Source: Agapanthus africanus (taxonomy: Eukaryota > Streptophyta > Magnoliopsida > Asparagales > Amaryllidaceae). Taken from it: a stretch of 64,000 bases of DNA. The stretch lies in contig JASDDO010000026.1 of NCBI GenBank assembly GCA_030015575.1, forward strand, positions 195,325,739 through 195,389,738, in the 5' to 3' direction. The notes under the pieces are model-generated. The model worked only from the letters and a program-made list of their open reading frames with translations. It ran no database searches and was not told the origin of the DNA. A program made the position numbers and the translations under genes. Shown in pieces: positions 26,020 to 38,000 of the stretch; the stretch's first letter is position 1, and each line of letters starts with the position of its first letter.

Positions 26020-27596
26020 TAAATATATATATATATATAGTATATATATAGCATACTAAACATCGAACGGCGGGGGTGCTATACGCCATCCACCCGAGTT
26101 CCCCCGTAGATATAATCTACTCACCTTGCTCTTCGCTTTCCGTTGCCGACGTCGCCACATACTTTCTTGTCATCACGAAGTCTTCGTGGGGTACCTACAC
26201 ATCATAACGTATCGCAAATGCATATTAAAATTTCATCGGAAAACCAAAACGACACGCTAAAGGCCTATAGGTTAGAACCTTTGGACTACGCTTTCAAAAC
26301 CACCAAATAACACTCGATTTCGACGTACAAACGTCAAGTGATCAAATACAACACAAATCACAAAAATCTAGAATTCAAAATACGCAAAACGAAACCCCGA
26401 ATCAAAACAGCAACTCTTAAAAATGGTCCCAGATTTTACCCTAGGTCAAATTAGTCGATTTTACATATGCCAAGGGCCTAGTTTACAGGAGATGGAGTTA
26501 CAGACGAAACACGAACCAAATACAACCTACCCTGGCCGCAAATTGCGGCCAGATTGAATAAATCTATGGCCCAAAGGTGGAATCAAGGGCTGGGGTCTTG
26601 GGGTTAGCTTCCTTGGTGCCTACACACTCCTCTGTACTTGCTAAATAATTTTCAGAGGCTCCGGGTGATAGCAGATTTCATTTTACACTCGCAGAATCCA
26701 CAATTCCTCTGATGTCGGGTTTCTAAGTTTGTATTCCGGGGTTCTAGTCTCTGGTTTGGGTCTGAATTCTAGCACTAGGGGGTTTGTGTGGCCTCTACTA
26801 AGCTCAATTGCACATCACAACTCAAGAATTCCATAAACCCTAACTAGAAATTTCCAAATCTCACTAAACGACACCAAATCGGTTCTAAACAAACATGGAT
26901 GTAAAAGCATTGGAAATACTAGGCTAATGGTTAAGAGAATACCTCATTTGGCAACTCAAGAATTTTCTTAAGTTGCCCCAAATGTCCAAAATGCAAGCTT
27001 TCTTGGTCCAAAGTGTAGCTAGTGAGCTTATGCACATTTTTAATGAAATGGTGATTGAGTTTGAGGTGTTTTTAATGGTGTTTAAGAGGATGAAGAGGGG
27101 GAGGGAGTGAGGGCAGCAGCTATTGAGGATGAGGGAGAGGAAAAATGAAGAATGATGAAGGAGTAAACAATGCCATGGTCAATGAAGACCCCTCACACTC
27201 TCTCTCATGCCCATACCCCATTTCTTTATTCATATTTATTTTCTTTTCTTTTCTTTTCCTTTTCTTCTCTTCTCTTTAAACTTATAACCATGCATGGAAA
27301 AAAAATATATCAAGTGCTAAAAATGACATATGCATGTTATGAGCACAAAACACGCTTAAAGCCCGATTAGTGATTTTTAATCGTGATTAGCACTAAATTA
27401 GTGTATAATTAATCATAAAACTTATAATTTGCATAATTCACATAAAACACCCTCTTTTTAGAAATTTCCATAATTTTCCAAATTTTTCTCAATTTTATTG
27501 GTATTTAATTATACCGCCCTATTAAAATATTCAATATTTTATTATTTAATTATAAAAATTTCCAAAAATAATATTTTATTTTTTTGAAATGTTACA
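26020..27596 (-). repeat. 5' LTR of M1, distal part
   Basis: This continues the M1 LTR after the Tekay insertion. It aligns with 6180-7732 (M1 3' LTR). On the minus strand the LTR begins TGTAACATTTC at 27596. Nothing coding is seen. Confidence 0.85.
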
Positions 27597-27641
27597 CAGT
27601 CCCGCTCAAGCACATCCTCAAAAGATCTCTGGCCAACTGAC
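27597..27641 (-). other. M2 interior fragment between M1 and copia-1
   Basis: These 45 bp match M1 from 9889. The last five bases, CTGAC (27637-27641), are the copia-1 target duplication, repeated at 38001-38005. Confidence 0.8.
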
Positions 27642-29842
27642 TGTTAGTTATATGTATGCCCTAGAGGCCATTACTGTACATAGGATGTATATTGTAGTGG
27701 ATGCTGGGACATATATAGGGAGGACTTTCTTGCTCGACATGATAGTATGCTATCTGGTTGCTCTTTACCTTAACGTGTATACTGATTGTCTCTCTGTTAC
27801 ATGTTGGTAAAGCCCTTAGGATGTGTGCTTGACTACCTGGACTATGATGCGGATCATACTAGTGGGGACATGGTAGTCCATAAGTACATCCTTCAAAGTC
27901 CCTAGTCGAGGGTATATCGAGACGGGGCATCGATATACCAGAGTAGACTAGCGTATACCTTCTCGACCCATACAGATGGGCGATGGATGATCCCATATCC
28001 ATTGGTGTTTGACATCAGAGATGATATACGGGTGCTCAGTAGAGACTGGGTACACTGGACGGACTCGCCGAGAACTCCCAGATGGTATTATACCTCACGT
28101 CAGATGGCAGTTCTCTGGTGACACTGGTACAGAGTAGTCTGTTGACCCGAGATCGTCATAGAGTCTTGTGTAGTTCCCACTGTACTTTGATTTCCATCTT
28201 ACCACGTCCAAGAGGGCGTGCAAAACGGTGGTTTTTGGGTACAGTCCCGAGTCACATGGAGGCAATGAGCGATAGGAGGGGATTCGTCTCTCCCGGTATA
28301 GGGAGTTGATGTTGCGCTGTGTTCGATTGGCTATAACAGGAAATCCCTGGCCAGGGTTCTGAGATTTACTGGTAAGTGTTACTAGTAGTTTCTCGAACAG
28401 TTATAGACCTCATATCGACACGACTTATCGAGCTATTGGGGTCTGACGTTTACCACCCCTAGGCAAGATATGCGACATATCAGACGATCAGACCGGACTG
28501 TACGGTAGTGTTACTGGTCGGATTCACTGGAGTGTGAGCGGGCTTGCTCGTCGATCTTCAGATCGCTCAATACCCGGGTGGCCGTTACGTTTAGCAGACC
28601 GCTTGCGGCTTGTGGATGTTTGATATGATCATCATCCGCTGCCGGCGTATTGACGAGTCTTTAGAGTCCTACACAGAGGTTTCCTGGCTCAAGCGAAACG
28701 AAATAGGAGCGCATATGAGATATGTGCGGGACCGAGAATGATGCGTGTATGTGATATCGTATTTCATTCTCGCGATGTGACATTGATCGGTTATATGCGA
28801 TATAGCCGGGTTATCGGATCAAGTGTTGATTCGATAAGTTGTTACTGAAGATACCAGTCGGTTATGTGCGACATGACCGGATCATTGAATCAAGTGTTGA
28901 TTTAATGATTTAATGCATAATTATATATTTGATATATTACTTTGCATTAACTAGTATTGGTTCACTTTAAATGGATTTTCTCACTCGGTTTGTACACATT
29001 GTATATGTGATATACTTTTGTACACATGATTGTATCATGTTTGATGATGCATGTTTACTTGGTTAAACATATAATTAGGGTTTTATTTTCCATTACTTAT
29101 TTATTCATTTATTTATTTGTTTATATATTTTAGAAAATAAATGGAAAAGAGAAAAGAATGGTGGCTTAATTTGTTGTTTAGTTGAAGCTTCATGAAGCTT
29201 TGACCTTGACCACCATTCTTATCTCATCCTTAACCCTAACCAATGATTTAACCATGGTCAATTCTCTACACATAACCATAGTTAGGATTATGATAAGTTT
29301 GGATATTCTTTTCATTTTTAATTAACTTATCATAATTCTTTCCTTCTTCTTCTTCATTTCTTCAAGTGAAGAAAGCTTGCCTCCATCAATGGCAAGTGAT
29401 GAAAAAGAGTGAGAAATCCAAATCTAAAGTCTACCCACTTCCTATTTCTTTATCCTCTACCTCTTGCCAAGTAGTAGAGTGTGTTTTCTTCACAAGTTTC
29501 TTGACTTGGTGAAGTCGGAGCTTGATTTAGCGATGCCTCGACGTAGATCATCTTCGGCATGGACATCGATGACCTAGCCCGTCCATTCTCCGATGAAGCC
29601 GACGCTAGAGCCCGGGACTTGTTATGGACAGCGAGGAGACTTCATTGCGGAGCTATGGAGGTGGAGAACCGGATCTACAAAGGTTGTATTTCCGTATCTC
29701 TTAGTTAAGTGTTAACTAGTTTAGTTTTCGCCTAGAAATCTAGCCAACGATCCGTACACTAGGGTTTCTCGGCACCGTAATTTTTGAAATTGGCATGTTC
29801 GATGCCTTGTGAGACCTCACTAGAGTGCCTAGGAACCCTACA
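27642..29842 (+). repeat. 5' LTR of copia-1 (2201 bp)
   Basis: It starts TGTTAGTTATATG and ends AACCCTACA. The start ...ATGCCCTAGAGGCC is shared with the copia-2 LTR. The 75-codon ORF at 28082-28309 recurs in the 3' LTR (36240-36467) only because the LTRs are nearly identical. Confidence 0.95.
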
Positions 29843-29843
29843 G

Positions 29844-29856
29844 TGGTATCAGAGCC
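29844..29856 (+). other. Primer binding site of copia-1 (tRNA-iMet type)
   Basis: TGGTATCAGAGCC begins one base after the LTR end. Confidence 0.93.
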
Positions 29857-30044
29857 TAGCTAGAGGCTTAGGCGAAGTCTAGACGGAATTAGAACTCCGA
29901 TCGACCCGAAACCCCGACATGAAAATGCTCTCTGGACATTTCTGTAAAATGTGGATTTTTGCAAATTAAAAATATGCAGTAAAATAAGCAGGTAAATATA
30001 TGAATTACGATGCAAAAATTACCTAATGATCTTTCTAAAGTGCG

Positions 30045-30084
30045 GCGGAACCGCGGCATTAGCGTGCTAATGCGGCCCTTCCGC
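30045..30084 (+). other. Compound hairpin in the copia-1 leader
   Basis: Inner arms GCATTAGC (30056-30063) and GCTAATGC (30066-30073) are perfect with a 2-base turn. Outer arms GCGGAA (30045-30050) and TTCCGC (30079-30084) extend the stem. Confidence 0.7.
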
Positions 30085-31449
30085 GTCTCTTTTGTCTTAT
30101 CTGCCATTGAATTTTGCACAGTAACTCCTATTTTTCAGTGCTGGTTTTCCTGGGAATTTTTAATCTGAAATAAACAGTTGAGCATTTTTGGGTTGTATTG
30201 GGAATCAAAGATTCAATCGGGGTTTCAAATTTTGTCTGTGTGGCTTTCCGGATAAATTTTAGAATATGTTAAAAAGTTCGACCGGATATAAATACCCAAT
30301 TTTTCCCCTGTCGGGAAATTTCCAAGTGTTGGATTTTTCCGTAGTTTAACGACGTTCTAAGTAGTGCAAGTAACGCGATGGTCCCTCTAGAAGACAACAA
30401 ACCTTAACTCGATTATGTGAACGTCTTGAACTGCCCTTTGAACCTTCGGGTTTGGGGCAGTACGGCGTGCCACATGTGAGGCGTTGGCTTGACCCTTCTA
30501 CGGCTGGACCGTTGGTACTGAGGCACGAACTGAATGTTGTTAGACTTGTTTCATGTGTTGATCTGTACCGGGAAAACTTGGGTATTCGATTGTTCGATCG
30601 GAAAGTTTAACATTTTCTATTTATCTGGAATGGGATACAATAATTGGAATTCACAAAAGTTATGTGATAACTGAATGAATGTTATAAACATAGCAGTTTA
30701 GTCTCACTTGATCGGTTGCCACGGAATTTTGATGTGATCAAAAGTCCGTCGCAATCACGTAGTGTACGCGGATACTCGCCGGGTAAACTTAATAGACAGC
30801 CTCACTCCATAGCCCCGACCAAGTGACTGTAGGAGAACCCCGTCGCCGAAAGCATCCGTTCGGGTGCTCGCGGTAGCGGTGTTCCGCCTTGGTGCACTTC
30901 GTCGACGGTATCGGGGGTGCGGCCGTCTACTGAAGTTTGCGACGAGCATTCGATCAAAATGTCGGGAATCCTGTTGAATTGCCCGACTTGGTATTGAAAA
31001 GTGTTTTCGATAAAGAGACTAAAATGCGGAGTTTATAATTGTTAGGCATGCGATGTCTAAGGAATTCATTTGGTCAGGCATGCGATGTCTGAGATGGTTG
31101 CGGATTCCAACTGTTGTAGTTTTACACTTTCTTTTTTGTGACCGTAAGTGTAATATGTGATATCGCCGGTTTCGTTGCTATATGTCAACGACAATTGGGA
31201 TGCGCATATTTACTTACGTTGATGACATGTGATGTTATGTGTTGCTGGATATGTTATATTGGATCGTCGTGTTTGAATAGCCAGGGGTTTTTATGTGAGA
31301 TGAGTGTTTTTCATTTTCATTCATGTAAAAACTTGTATGTAATATTCTTTTATTGGGGCGCTTCCAGGTTGCGAAAGTAGTCACCGTTTGTATATTATTT
31401 ACTTTTCCGCACTAGGATAGACCCAAGGAGGAGGGCACAAGTAACCGGG

Positions 31450-31509
31450 TTCTGGAGTCCAGTGGGAGACCAACTCGAGGAGTCGAGTCCGGGTCTCCTA
31501 ACTCCAGAA
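31450..31509 (+). other. Conserved leader hairpin of copia-1
   Basis: Three nested stems: TTCTGGAGT with ACTCCAGAA (outer), GGAGACC with GGTCTCC (middle), and ACTCGA-GGAG-TCGAGT (inner). The homologous place in copia-2 (47081-47141) forms an outer stem with different but complementary bases. Confidence 0.75.
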
Positions 31510-31964
31510 TTGGTAGGGTTGCTTGCCGCTCTCGTAGGGGTCTAGGGGTATGGGTTTGGCTATTCATCACGACCGTGGAATCCGTGTTTTATACTGGCTC
31601 GTATTGAAAACACGGACGTCCTAGTATATCCAATATTTCATATGATTCTTCTGCTGCGATATCTGTGATATGATCATGTGATGTTCTGTGATGGATACTT
31701 TATATAGTATATATGATATATTATATAGGCGTTACTTATGTTTTACACCCGCGCTAGCCCTGCCCTGCTCTGCCGTTAGTTACCTAACCTAACGGTGCAC
31801 GAGGGGACATCGAGGCGAATGCGGATGGCATAAGTGTACGTCGTATTTATCTGTGATGTTTAGGTAATTTAAATGATGGGACTTCATTAATGAGATTAAT
31901 GAAATAAAAGAAACCTAAGATGTTGTAGAATCGAATTTCAAAATAAAACAGGTAGCTACAGTTC

Positions 31965-32204
31965 TTGCTTTGCACAGCGGTATATGTGATATATCCTGCA
32001 CCTTATTCGATGAGGAAAGGACCGAGATCCCTTCACCGGGAGTGACTCCTTTAGCAATAACTGGCTGATGCTACACACTCGGTTTGTCTTTTGATTGCTT
32101 TTAAGTGTTTTTGCTTTGCACAGTGATATATGTGATATATCCCGCACCTCATTCGACGAGGAAAGGACCGACGATCCCTTCACCGGGAGTGACTCCTTTA
32201 GCAA
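31965..32204 (+). repeat. Direct duplication in the copia-1 leader
   Basis: A segment of about 93 bp (31965-32057) recurs at 32111-32204, an offset of 146 bp. It includes TTGCTTTGCACAG and CTTCACCGGGAGTGACTCCT. Inside, GATATAT-GTG-ATATATC is a small perfect palindrome in the second copy. Confidence 0.8.
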
Positions 32205-32348
32205 AACTAGAAAAGCCTCAAAAGCACTCCATTTCAAAATTCATTCGATCCTACAACGATATCAAGTTCCTTACGCAATAGGTTTTCATAAAAACCTGTC
32301 GTAGCCCTCCGTCATTTCAGATAAGTAGTAGTTAGTATTCGTGCTGCG

Positions 32349-32545
32349 TTTGTTGGCCTTTGTCAAGGCGCAGTGTGCGGTAGCTAACTGGTGCTTATCT
32401 GCTTATGCATATGATGCAGATTGATTTAGGGTAGTCGTGCGACCTTGTTGGCCTTTGTCAAGGGCCGTGCGGGTGGGTTTAATTCAATCAGGAAATGACG
32501 GGTTGAACTTGACTAGCATCCTATGGTTTGTTGGCCTTTGTCAAG
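32349..32545 (+). repeat. Three TTGTTGGCCTTTGTCAAGG repeats, copia-1 leader
   Basis: The motif occurs near 32,350, 32,438 and 32,527, about 85-90 bp apart. copia-2 has the same three sites in diverged form near 47,728, 47,820 and 47,905. Confidence 0.8.
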
Positions 32546-33000
32546 GTCATAGGAGGTTAGGGGCAAAATATTATCGGGAATTTCAAGTGTTGAAATTTGC
32601 AATGAGATTGCATACCTCCTATGAGATAGTTGGATCCCGATACCCGCTGCGAGTAAGAGTTACTCCTGGGAGAGTTTTATACATTACAATTAGCCGATCA
32701 AGTAGGTGTCTAGAAAGGTGTCAACGGGGTTACGCCTCTGGAAAAACGAGGTTTACTGTAATTAGGTTCGTGCGAAAGCACGGGGGACCTCCCTCAAAGT
32801 ACCGACACTGGCCTGGCTGAAAGATTGGCGAACTTGTAGTGTGTAATTAATCCCGGTTAGTCTTTCCTTTTAGGATTTGAAGGAAGATTTGATAAAAGCA
32901 GTGGGAGCCATCCTGATTAGATAAAATAAAAACCAATCTATTCTTGAAAGAGCGCACGCTGAGTGTTTTCTTCTCTCTCTCTCCAGGTAGCGACCATATC

Positions 33001-35790
33001 ACGCCTTAATCAAGATAATAATACGGAATATTGACCGAACCCGCTGGTTATACTGAGCTGGGGAACGTTGGTCCCGCTCCACCTTATAATTGTTATAAGA
33101 CAGAGCAGGAAATTGGGGATTACCAGAATTCCCGTGCCGCCCAAACGAAGAGAGTACATGCTGATGCATCATCTTCGGGTGTGTTCATTATACAGAACTG
33201 TTTCTCAGTATCCTTTACGTCCTGGGTATGTGATACCAGATCAGGATCCCAGATATGTAATATATTACATAGGGCTACAGAAAGGTAGAGGACTGAGAAC
33301 GGGTGCTAAGTTTCATGAGGCAGAAAACGGGGCAAGAGTTGCAGCCAAGTCTGTTGGTCACTGTCACCCTGTATTACAAATACATTGATTCTGAACGAAT
33401 GTTATTAGATACCGAACCTGATATACAAAATCATATCAATCTCTTTATTAGTAAAGAAATGATAAAATTTTGTATTGTTGGATAATGTTTTGAACATTTC
33501 CTATATCAAAAGTTGATCGGTTCAGGCACGTTATCTAAAAGCATTGATGTTCTAAATCAAACTACAGTTCTTAGTATACAGAACACACACAAGAGGAAGA
33601 GTTCAGAACTGAACGAATCCTTCTTGAGGTATTGTAGACTAGGTCAGATCAATATGACCCGACTAGCTAGAGTTACATATAGATGCATATTTAAATCAGT
33701 TTGAATTTACATCTTGTGAAACTCGCCAGTCATGTCACAAAAGATAAGATGACCATAGCTCTGTTTATTGGAAACAGAGAAAGAGTTAGTGTACTCTTGG
33801 GACTGATACATGATGATGTATGTAAGGTCTCCTGTCTACACATGCCAGGAATTGTTCTTTATACTTCATTACATTCTCTGATGATCTTTCGAGATTCAGA
33901 CCTATGTTCCTGTTGAAACACAAGTCCGAACCTTTTGAGATATTCACAGAATATAAGTTAGAAGTAGAGAACCAAAACATGGGTATAAGTATTATGTCCA
34001 TTAATGTGATCAAGGAGGAGAAATACTTGAGCACGGAAATACTGGACTATTCTAAAGGAGAATGAGATTCTCTCTCAGCATTACTCCTCCGTATACACCA
34101 TAGCACGATGGTATATCGGGGCGGAGCAATCACACCCTATATGATAAGGTGTGCTCTATGATGAGTACTACTGAGTTACCTATTTCCTTTTGGGTGTTAT
34201 GCACTTGAGAAGCAGCATACCTATTGAATAGGGTTCAAATCAAATCAGTTGCCTACCACTTCATATTTGATATGATAAGGGAAGAGCCCATCTCTTAAGT
34301 TAGTTAAGATTTGGGGTTATCCGGCCTATGTCTAAAAGCAAAATCCGGACAAGCTCGAGGCAAGATCTGTTATGTAGAACTGGAAAGGTTCCAGCTATAC
34401 AAACTGCAGCTGATGATTTGGTACAACCAAAGGATTCAGTAGATACCAACGAACCTCAGCCTCTCCGCCGATCTAGTAGGGTTTCTCACCCACCTGAGAG
34501 ATACTTCGGTTTCTCTATGACAGTGGGAGCGAGGATTGCATCATGAGATGATGACCCAACTAGTTTCGAGCTGGCCATCAGGAGTGGGACTCTATAAGAA
34601 TGGCTGGATGCTTAGTGATCTGAGTTGGAATCCTTATACACCAACAAAGTATGGACTTTGGTTGCTATATCTGAAGGGTTAAATCCCCATCAGGAGCAAG
34701 TATATCTTGAGAAGATTACTTGGTGTAGATGGAAAAGTTGAGACTTTCAAAGCTAGACTTGTTAAAGGTTTTCGTCATTGACCAGGCGTGGATAATGATG
34801 AAACCTTTTTCAAGTAGCTATGCTTAAGTCCATCCAGATCCTACTTGCCACGGCTACATACCATAACTACGATATCTGGCGGTTGGGTGTCTTGACTGCT
34901 TTTCTAAATGATGTTTCAGAAGAGAGCGTCTATAAGTACACAGCCAGAGGGCTTCGTAGACAGTGGGAGCTGCGGAAACGTGTGCAAGATGTTTTATATG
35001 ATAAAGCAGGCATCGCGGAGTTGGAACATCTGTTTTGATGTATTAGTCAAAGAAGTTGACATCATCAAAATGGTAGATGAACCTTGTATAAACAAAAAGG
35101 TAGTAGGGAGTATGGTGACGATCCTCGTAGAGTACGTGGATGACATACTCTTGATAGGGAAGGAGTTTCCTATGCTACGCTCGATCAATCTCCACTTATC
35201 ACAATGATTCTCCATATAGGATAAAAGTGATACCTCCTAAATCCTGGGTTTTGGATCTATGAGATAGATCTAATTGGATGTTAGGATTCTCACTAGCTGT
35301 AGTGAGATGGTATCAATCGATCCTGGGGAGAATCACTGGAAGGGTTCCAGGGTGATAAAGACGACTGAATATTAGTCACAGGCATTGTCTTTACCCTCAG
35401 TAAAGGGACGGTATGTTGGAAGAGTTCCAAGCTAAATACCGTGGCATACTAGACGATAAAGGCAGGATACATCGCTACTAAAGATGCTACCAAAGAGGCA
35501 GTCTGGGTGTATATTGGTTCATGAGATGAACTACGTTCCAACCATTGTGAGACAATGGAGTTGTGGCTTATGCCAAGGAACGCCGGTCCCATCAGTGATC
35601 CAGACATATTCTAAGGCAGTATCACTTGATCATGGAGATGGTTGATCTCCAGGGAGATCGAGGTTAGGAGAGTAGACTCAGAGGACAACACAGCGGATCC
35701 ACTCACAAAGGCATGTTCCCAGAGAGAGACTTTTATGGGATGGTTGAGTATGAGATACTACAACCACTGCTACAGATGGCCCTAGTGCAA
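33001..35790 (+). pseudogene. Copia polyprotein remnant (protease, integrase, RT, RNase H)
   Basis: Homology is spread over several frames with many stops. A protease trace with TSWVCDTRSGSQIC lies at about 33,215-33,260; the catalytic DTG reads DTR. A gag-pre-integrase trace (YCRLGQINMTRLAR) lies at about 33,630-33,680. Integrase traces cover about 33,715-34,330, and its C-terminal tail RRSSRVSHPPERYFG ends near 34,511. RT traces run about 34,560-35,210, with QPEGFVD, IKQASRSWN and the active site YVDDILLIG (35133 onward). RNase H and tail traces run about 35,370-35,740. Most of gag is missing: only about 130 bp that may come from the end of gag precede the protease. Several internal deletions shorten the whole to under 2.8 kb. 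It cannot make a functional polyprotein. Confidence 0.88.
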
Positions 35791-35799
35791 GTGGGAGAT
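35788..35799 (+). other. Polypurine tract of copia-1
   Basis: CAAGTGGGAGAT directly precedes the 3' LTR, the usual purine tract of plant copia elements. Confidence 0.85.
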
Positions 35800-38000
35800 T
35801 GTTAGTTATATGTATGCCCTAGAGGCCATTACTGTACATAGGATGTATATTGTAGTGGATGCTGGGACATATATAGGGAGGACTTTCTTGCTCGACATGA
35901 TAGTATGCTATCTGGTTGCTCTTTACCTTAACGTGTATACTGATTGTCTCTCTGTTACATGTTGGTAAAGCCCTTAGGATGTGTGCTTGACTACCTGGAC
36001 TATGATGCGGATCATACTAGTGGGGACATGGTAGTCCATAAGTACATCCTTCAAAGTCCCTAGTCGAGGGTATATCGAGACGGGGCATCGATATACCAGA
36101 GTAGACTAGCGTATACCTTCTCGACCCATACAGATGGGCGATGGATGATCCCATATCCATTGGTGTTTGACATCAGAGATGATATACGGGTGCTCAGTAG
36201 AGACTGGGTACACTGGACGGACTCGCCGAGAACTCCCAGATGGTATTATACCTCACGTCAGATGGCAGTTCTCTGGTGACACTGGTACAGAGTAGTCTGT
36301 TGACCCGAGATCGTCATAGAGTCTTGTGTGGTTCCCACTGTGCTTTGATTTCCATCTTACCACGTCCAAGAGGGCATGCAAAACGGTGGTTTTTGGGTAC
36401 AGTCCCGAGTCACATGGAGGCAATGAGCGATAGGAGGGGATTCGTCTCTCCCGGTATAGGGAGTTGATGTTGCGCTGTGTTCGATTGGCTATAACAGGAA
36501 ATCCCTGGCCAGGGTTCTGAGATTTACTGGTAAGTGTTACCAGTAGTTTCTCGAACAGTTATAGACCTCATATCGACACGACTTATCGAGCTATTGGGGT
36601 CTGACGTTTACCACCCCTAGGCAAGATATGTGACATATCAGACGATCAGACCGGAATGTACGGTAGTGTTACTGGTCGGATTCACTGGAGTGTGAGCGGG
36701 CTTGCTCGTCAATCTTCAGATCGCTCAATACCATGGTGGCCGTTACGTTTAGCAGACCGCTTGCGACTTGTGGATGTTTGATATGATCATCATCCGCTGC
36801 CGGCGTATTGACGAGTCTTTAGAGTCCTACACAGAGGTTTCCTGGCTCAAGCAAAACGAAATAGGAGCGCATATGAGATATGTGCGGGACCGAGAATGAT
36901 GCGTGTATGTGATACCGTATTTCATTCTCGCGATGTGACATTGATCGGTTATATGCGATATAGCCGGGTTATCGGATCAAGTGTTGATTCGATAAGTTGT
37001 TACTGAAGATACCAGTCGGTTATGTGCGACATGACCGGATCATTGAATCAAGTGTTGATTTAATGATTTAATGCATAATTATATATTTGATATATTACTT
37101 TGCATTAACTAGTATTGGTTCACTTTAAATGGATTTTCTCACTCGGTTTGTGCACATTGTATATGTGATATACTTTTGTACACATGATTGTATCATGTTT
37201 GATGATGCATGTTTACTTGGTTAAACATATAATTAGGGTTTTATTTTCCATTACTTATTTATTCATTTATTTATTTGTTTATATATTTTGGAAAATAAAT
37301 GGAAAAGAGAAAAGAATGGTGGCTTAATTTGTTGTTTAGTTGAAGCTTCATGAAGCTTTGACCTTGACCACCATTCTTATCTCATCCTTAACCCTAACCA
37401 ATGATTTAACCATGGTCAATTCTCTACACATAACCATAGTTAGGATTATGATAAGTTTGGATATTCTTTTCATTTTTAATTAACTTATCATAATTCTTTC
37501 CTTCTTCTTCTTCATTTCTTCAAGTGAAGAAAGCTTGCCTCCATCAATGGCAAGTGATGAAAAAGAGTGAGAAATCCAAATCTAAAGTCTACCCACTTCC
37601 TATTTCTTCATCCTCTACCTCTTGCCAAGTAGTAGAGTGTGTTTTCTTCACAAGTTTCTTGACTTGGTGAAGTCGGAGCTTGATTTAGCGATGCCTCGAC
37701 GTAGATCATCTTCGGCATGGACATCGATGACCTAGCCCGTCCATTCTCCGATGAAGCTGACGCTAGAGCCCGAGACTTGTTATGGACAGCGAGGAGACTT
37801 CATTGCGGAGCTATGGAGGTGGAGAACCGGATCTACAAAGGTTGTATTTCCGTATCTCTTAGTTAAGTGTTAACTAGTTTAGTTTTCGCCTAGAAATCTA
37901 GCCAACGATCCGTACACTAGGGTTTCTCGGCACCGTAATTTTTGAAATTGGCATGTTCGATGCCTTGTGAGACCTCACTAGAGTGCCTAGGAACCCTACA
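35800..38000 (+). repeat. 3' LTR of copia-1 (2201 bp)
   Basis: It starts TGTTAGTTATATG and ends AACCCTACA, followed by the target duplication CTGAC. Most differences from the 5' LTR are C/T or G/A changes. Confidence 0.95.

Larger units (their letters stand above)
5533..27596 (-). mobile_element. LARD-like LTR retrotransposon M1 with two nested insertions
   Basis: This minus-strand element has a 5' LTR of 11492-14891 plus 26020-27596 (about 4.98 kb once the Tekay insertion is removed), an interior of 7733-11491 (3759 bp), and a 3' LTR of 5533-7732 cut by M0. The interior has a primer site and polypurine tract but no gag, protease, reverse transcriptase or integrase. LTRs of 4.4-5 kb around a non-coding interior of about 3.5 kb are the published hallmark of LARDs. 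M1 sits in the interior of M2: the flank from 27597 matches M1's own interior from 9889. The expected target duplication (first bases CAGTC) cannot be checked because the other end is outside the window. Confidence 0.8.
29857..33000 (+). other. Long leader of copia-1
   Basis: About 3.1 kb without a credible ORF. It contains strong hairpins (30045-30084, 31450-31509), a block shared with LARD-like interiors (about 30,315-30,650), a duplicated segment (31965-32204), and three copies of a TTGTTGGCCT motif. The part from about 31,085 onward is collinear with the copia-2 leader (from about 46,740); the stretch from about 30,300 to 31,080 is absent there. The 3' end, CTCTCTCCAG at about 32,987 before GTAGCGACCAT, matches TTGCAG before CGACCA in copia-2 and looks like a splice acceptor just upstream of gag (inference). 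Confidence 0.65.
27642..38000 (+). mobile_element. Ty1/copia retrotransposon copia-1, defective
   Basis: This 10,359 bp element has two LTRs of exactly 2201 bp, a perfect 5 bp target duplication CTGAC, a tRNA-Met primer site and a polypurine tract. By eye the LTRs differ at about 15-20 positions (under 1%), so insertion is recent. The interior (29843-35799) holds a roughly 3 kb leader and a heavily broken protease-integrase-RT-RNase H remnant with most of gag missing. The contrast between young LTRs and dead coding sequence implies replication with proteins supplied by another element. Domain order (integrase before RT) assigns it to Ty1/copia; I do not assign a lineage. Confidence 0.93.

Noticed and set aside
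28082-28309. 75-codon ORF in both copia-1 LTRs (also 36240-36467)
   Set aside because: Present twice only because the LTRs are near-identical; not conserved in the copia-2 LTR.
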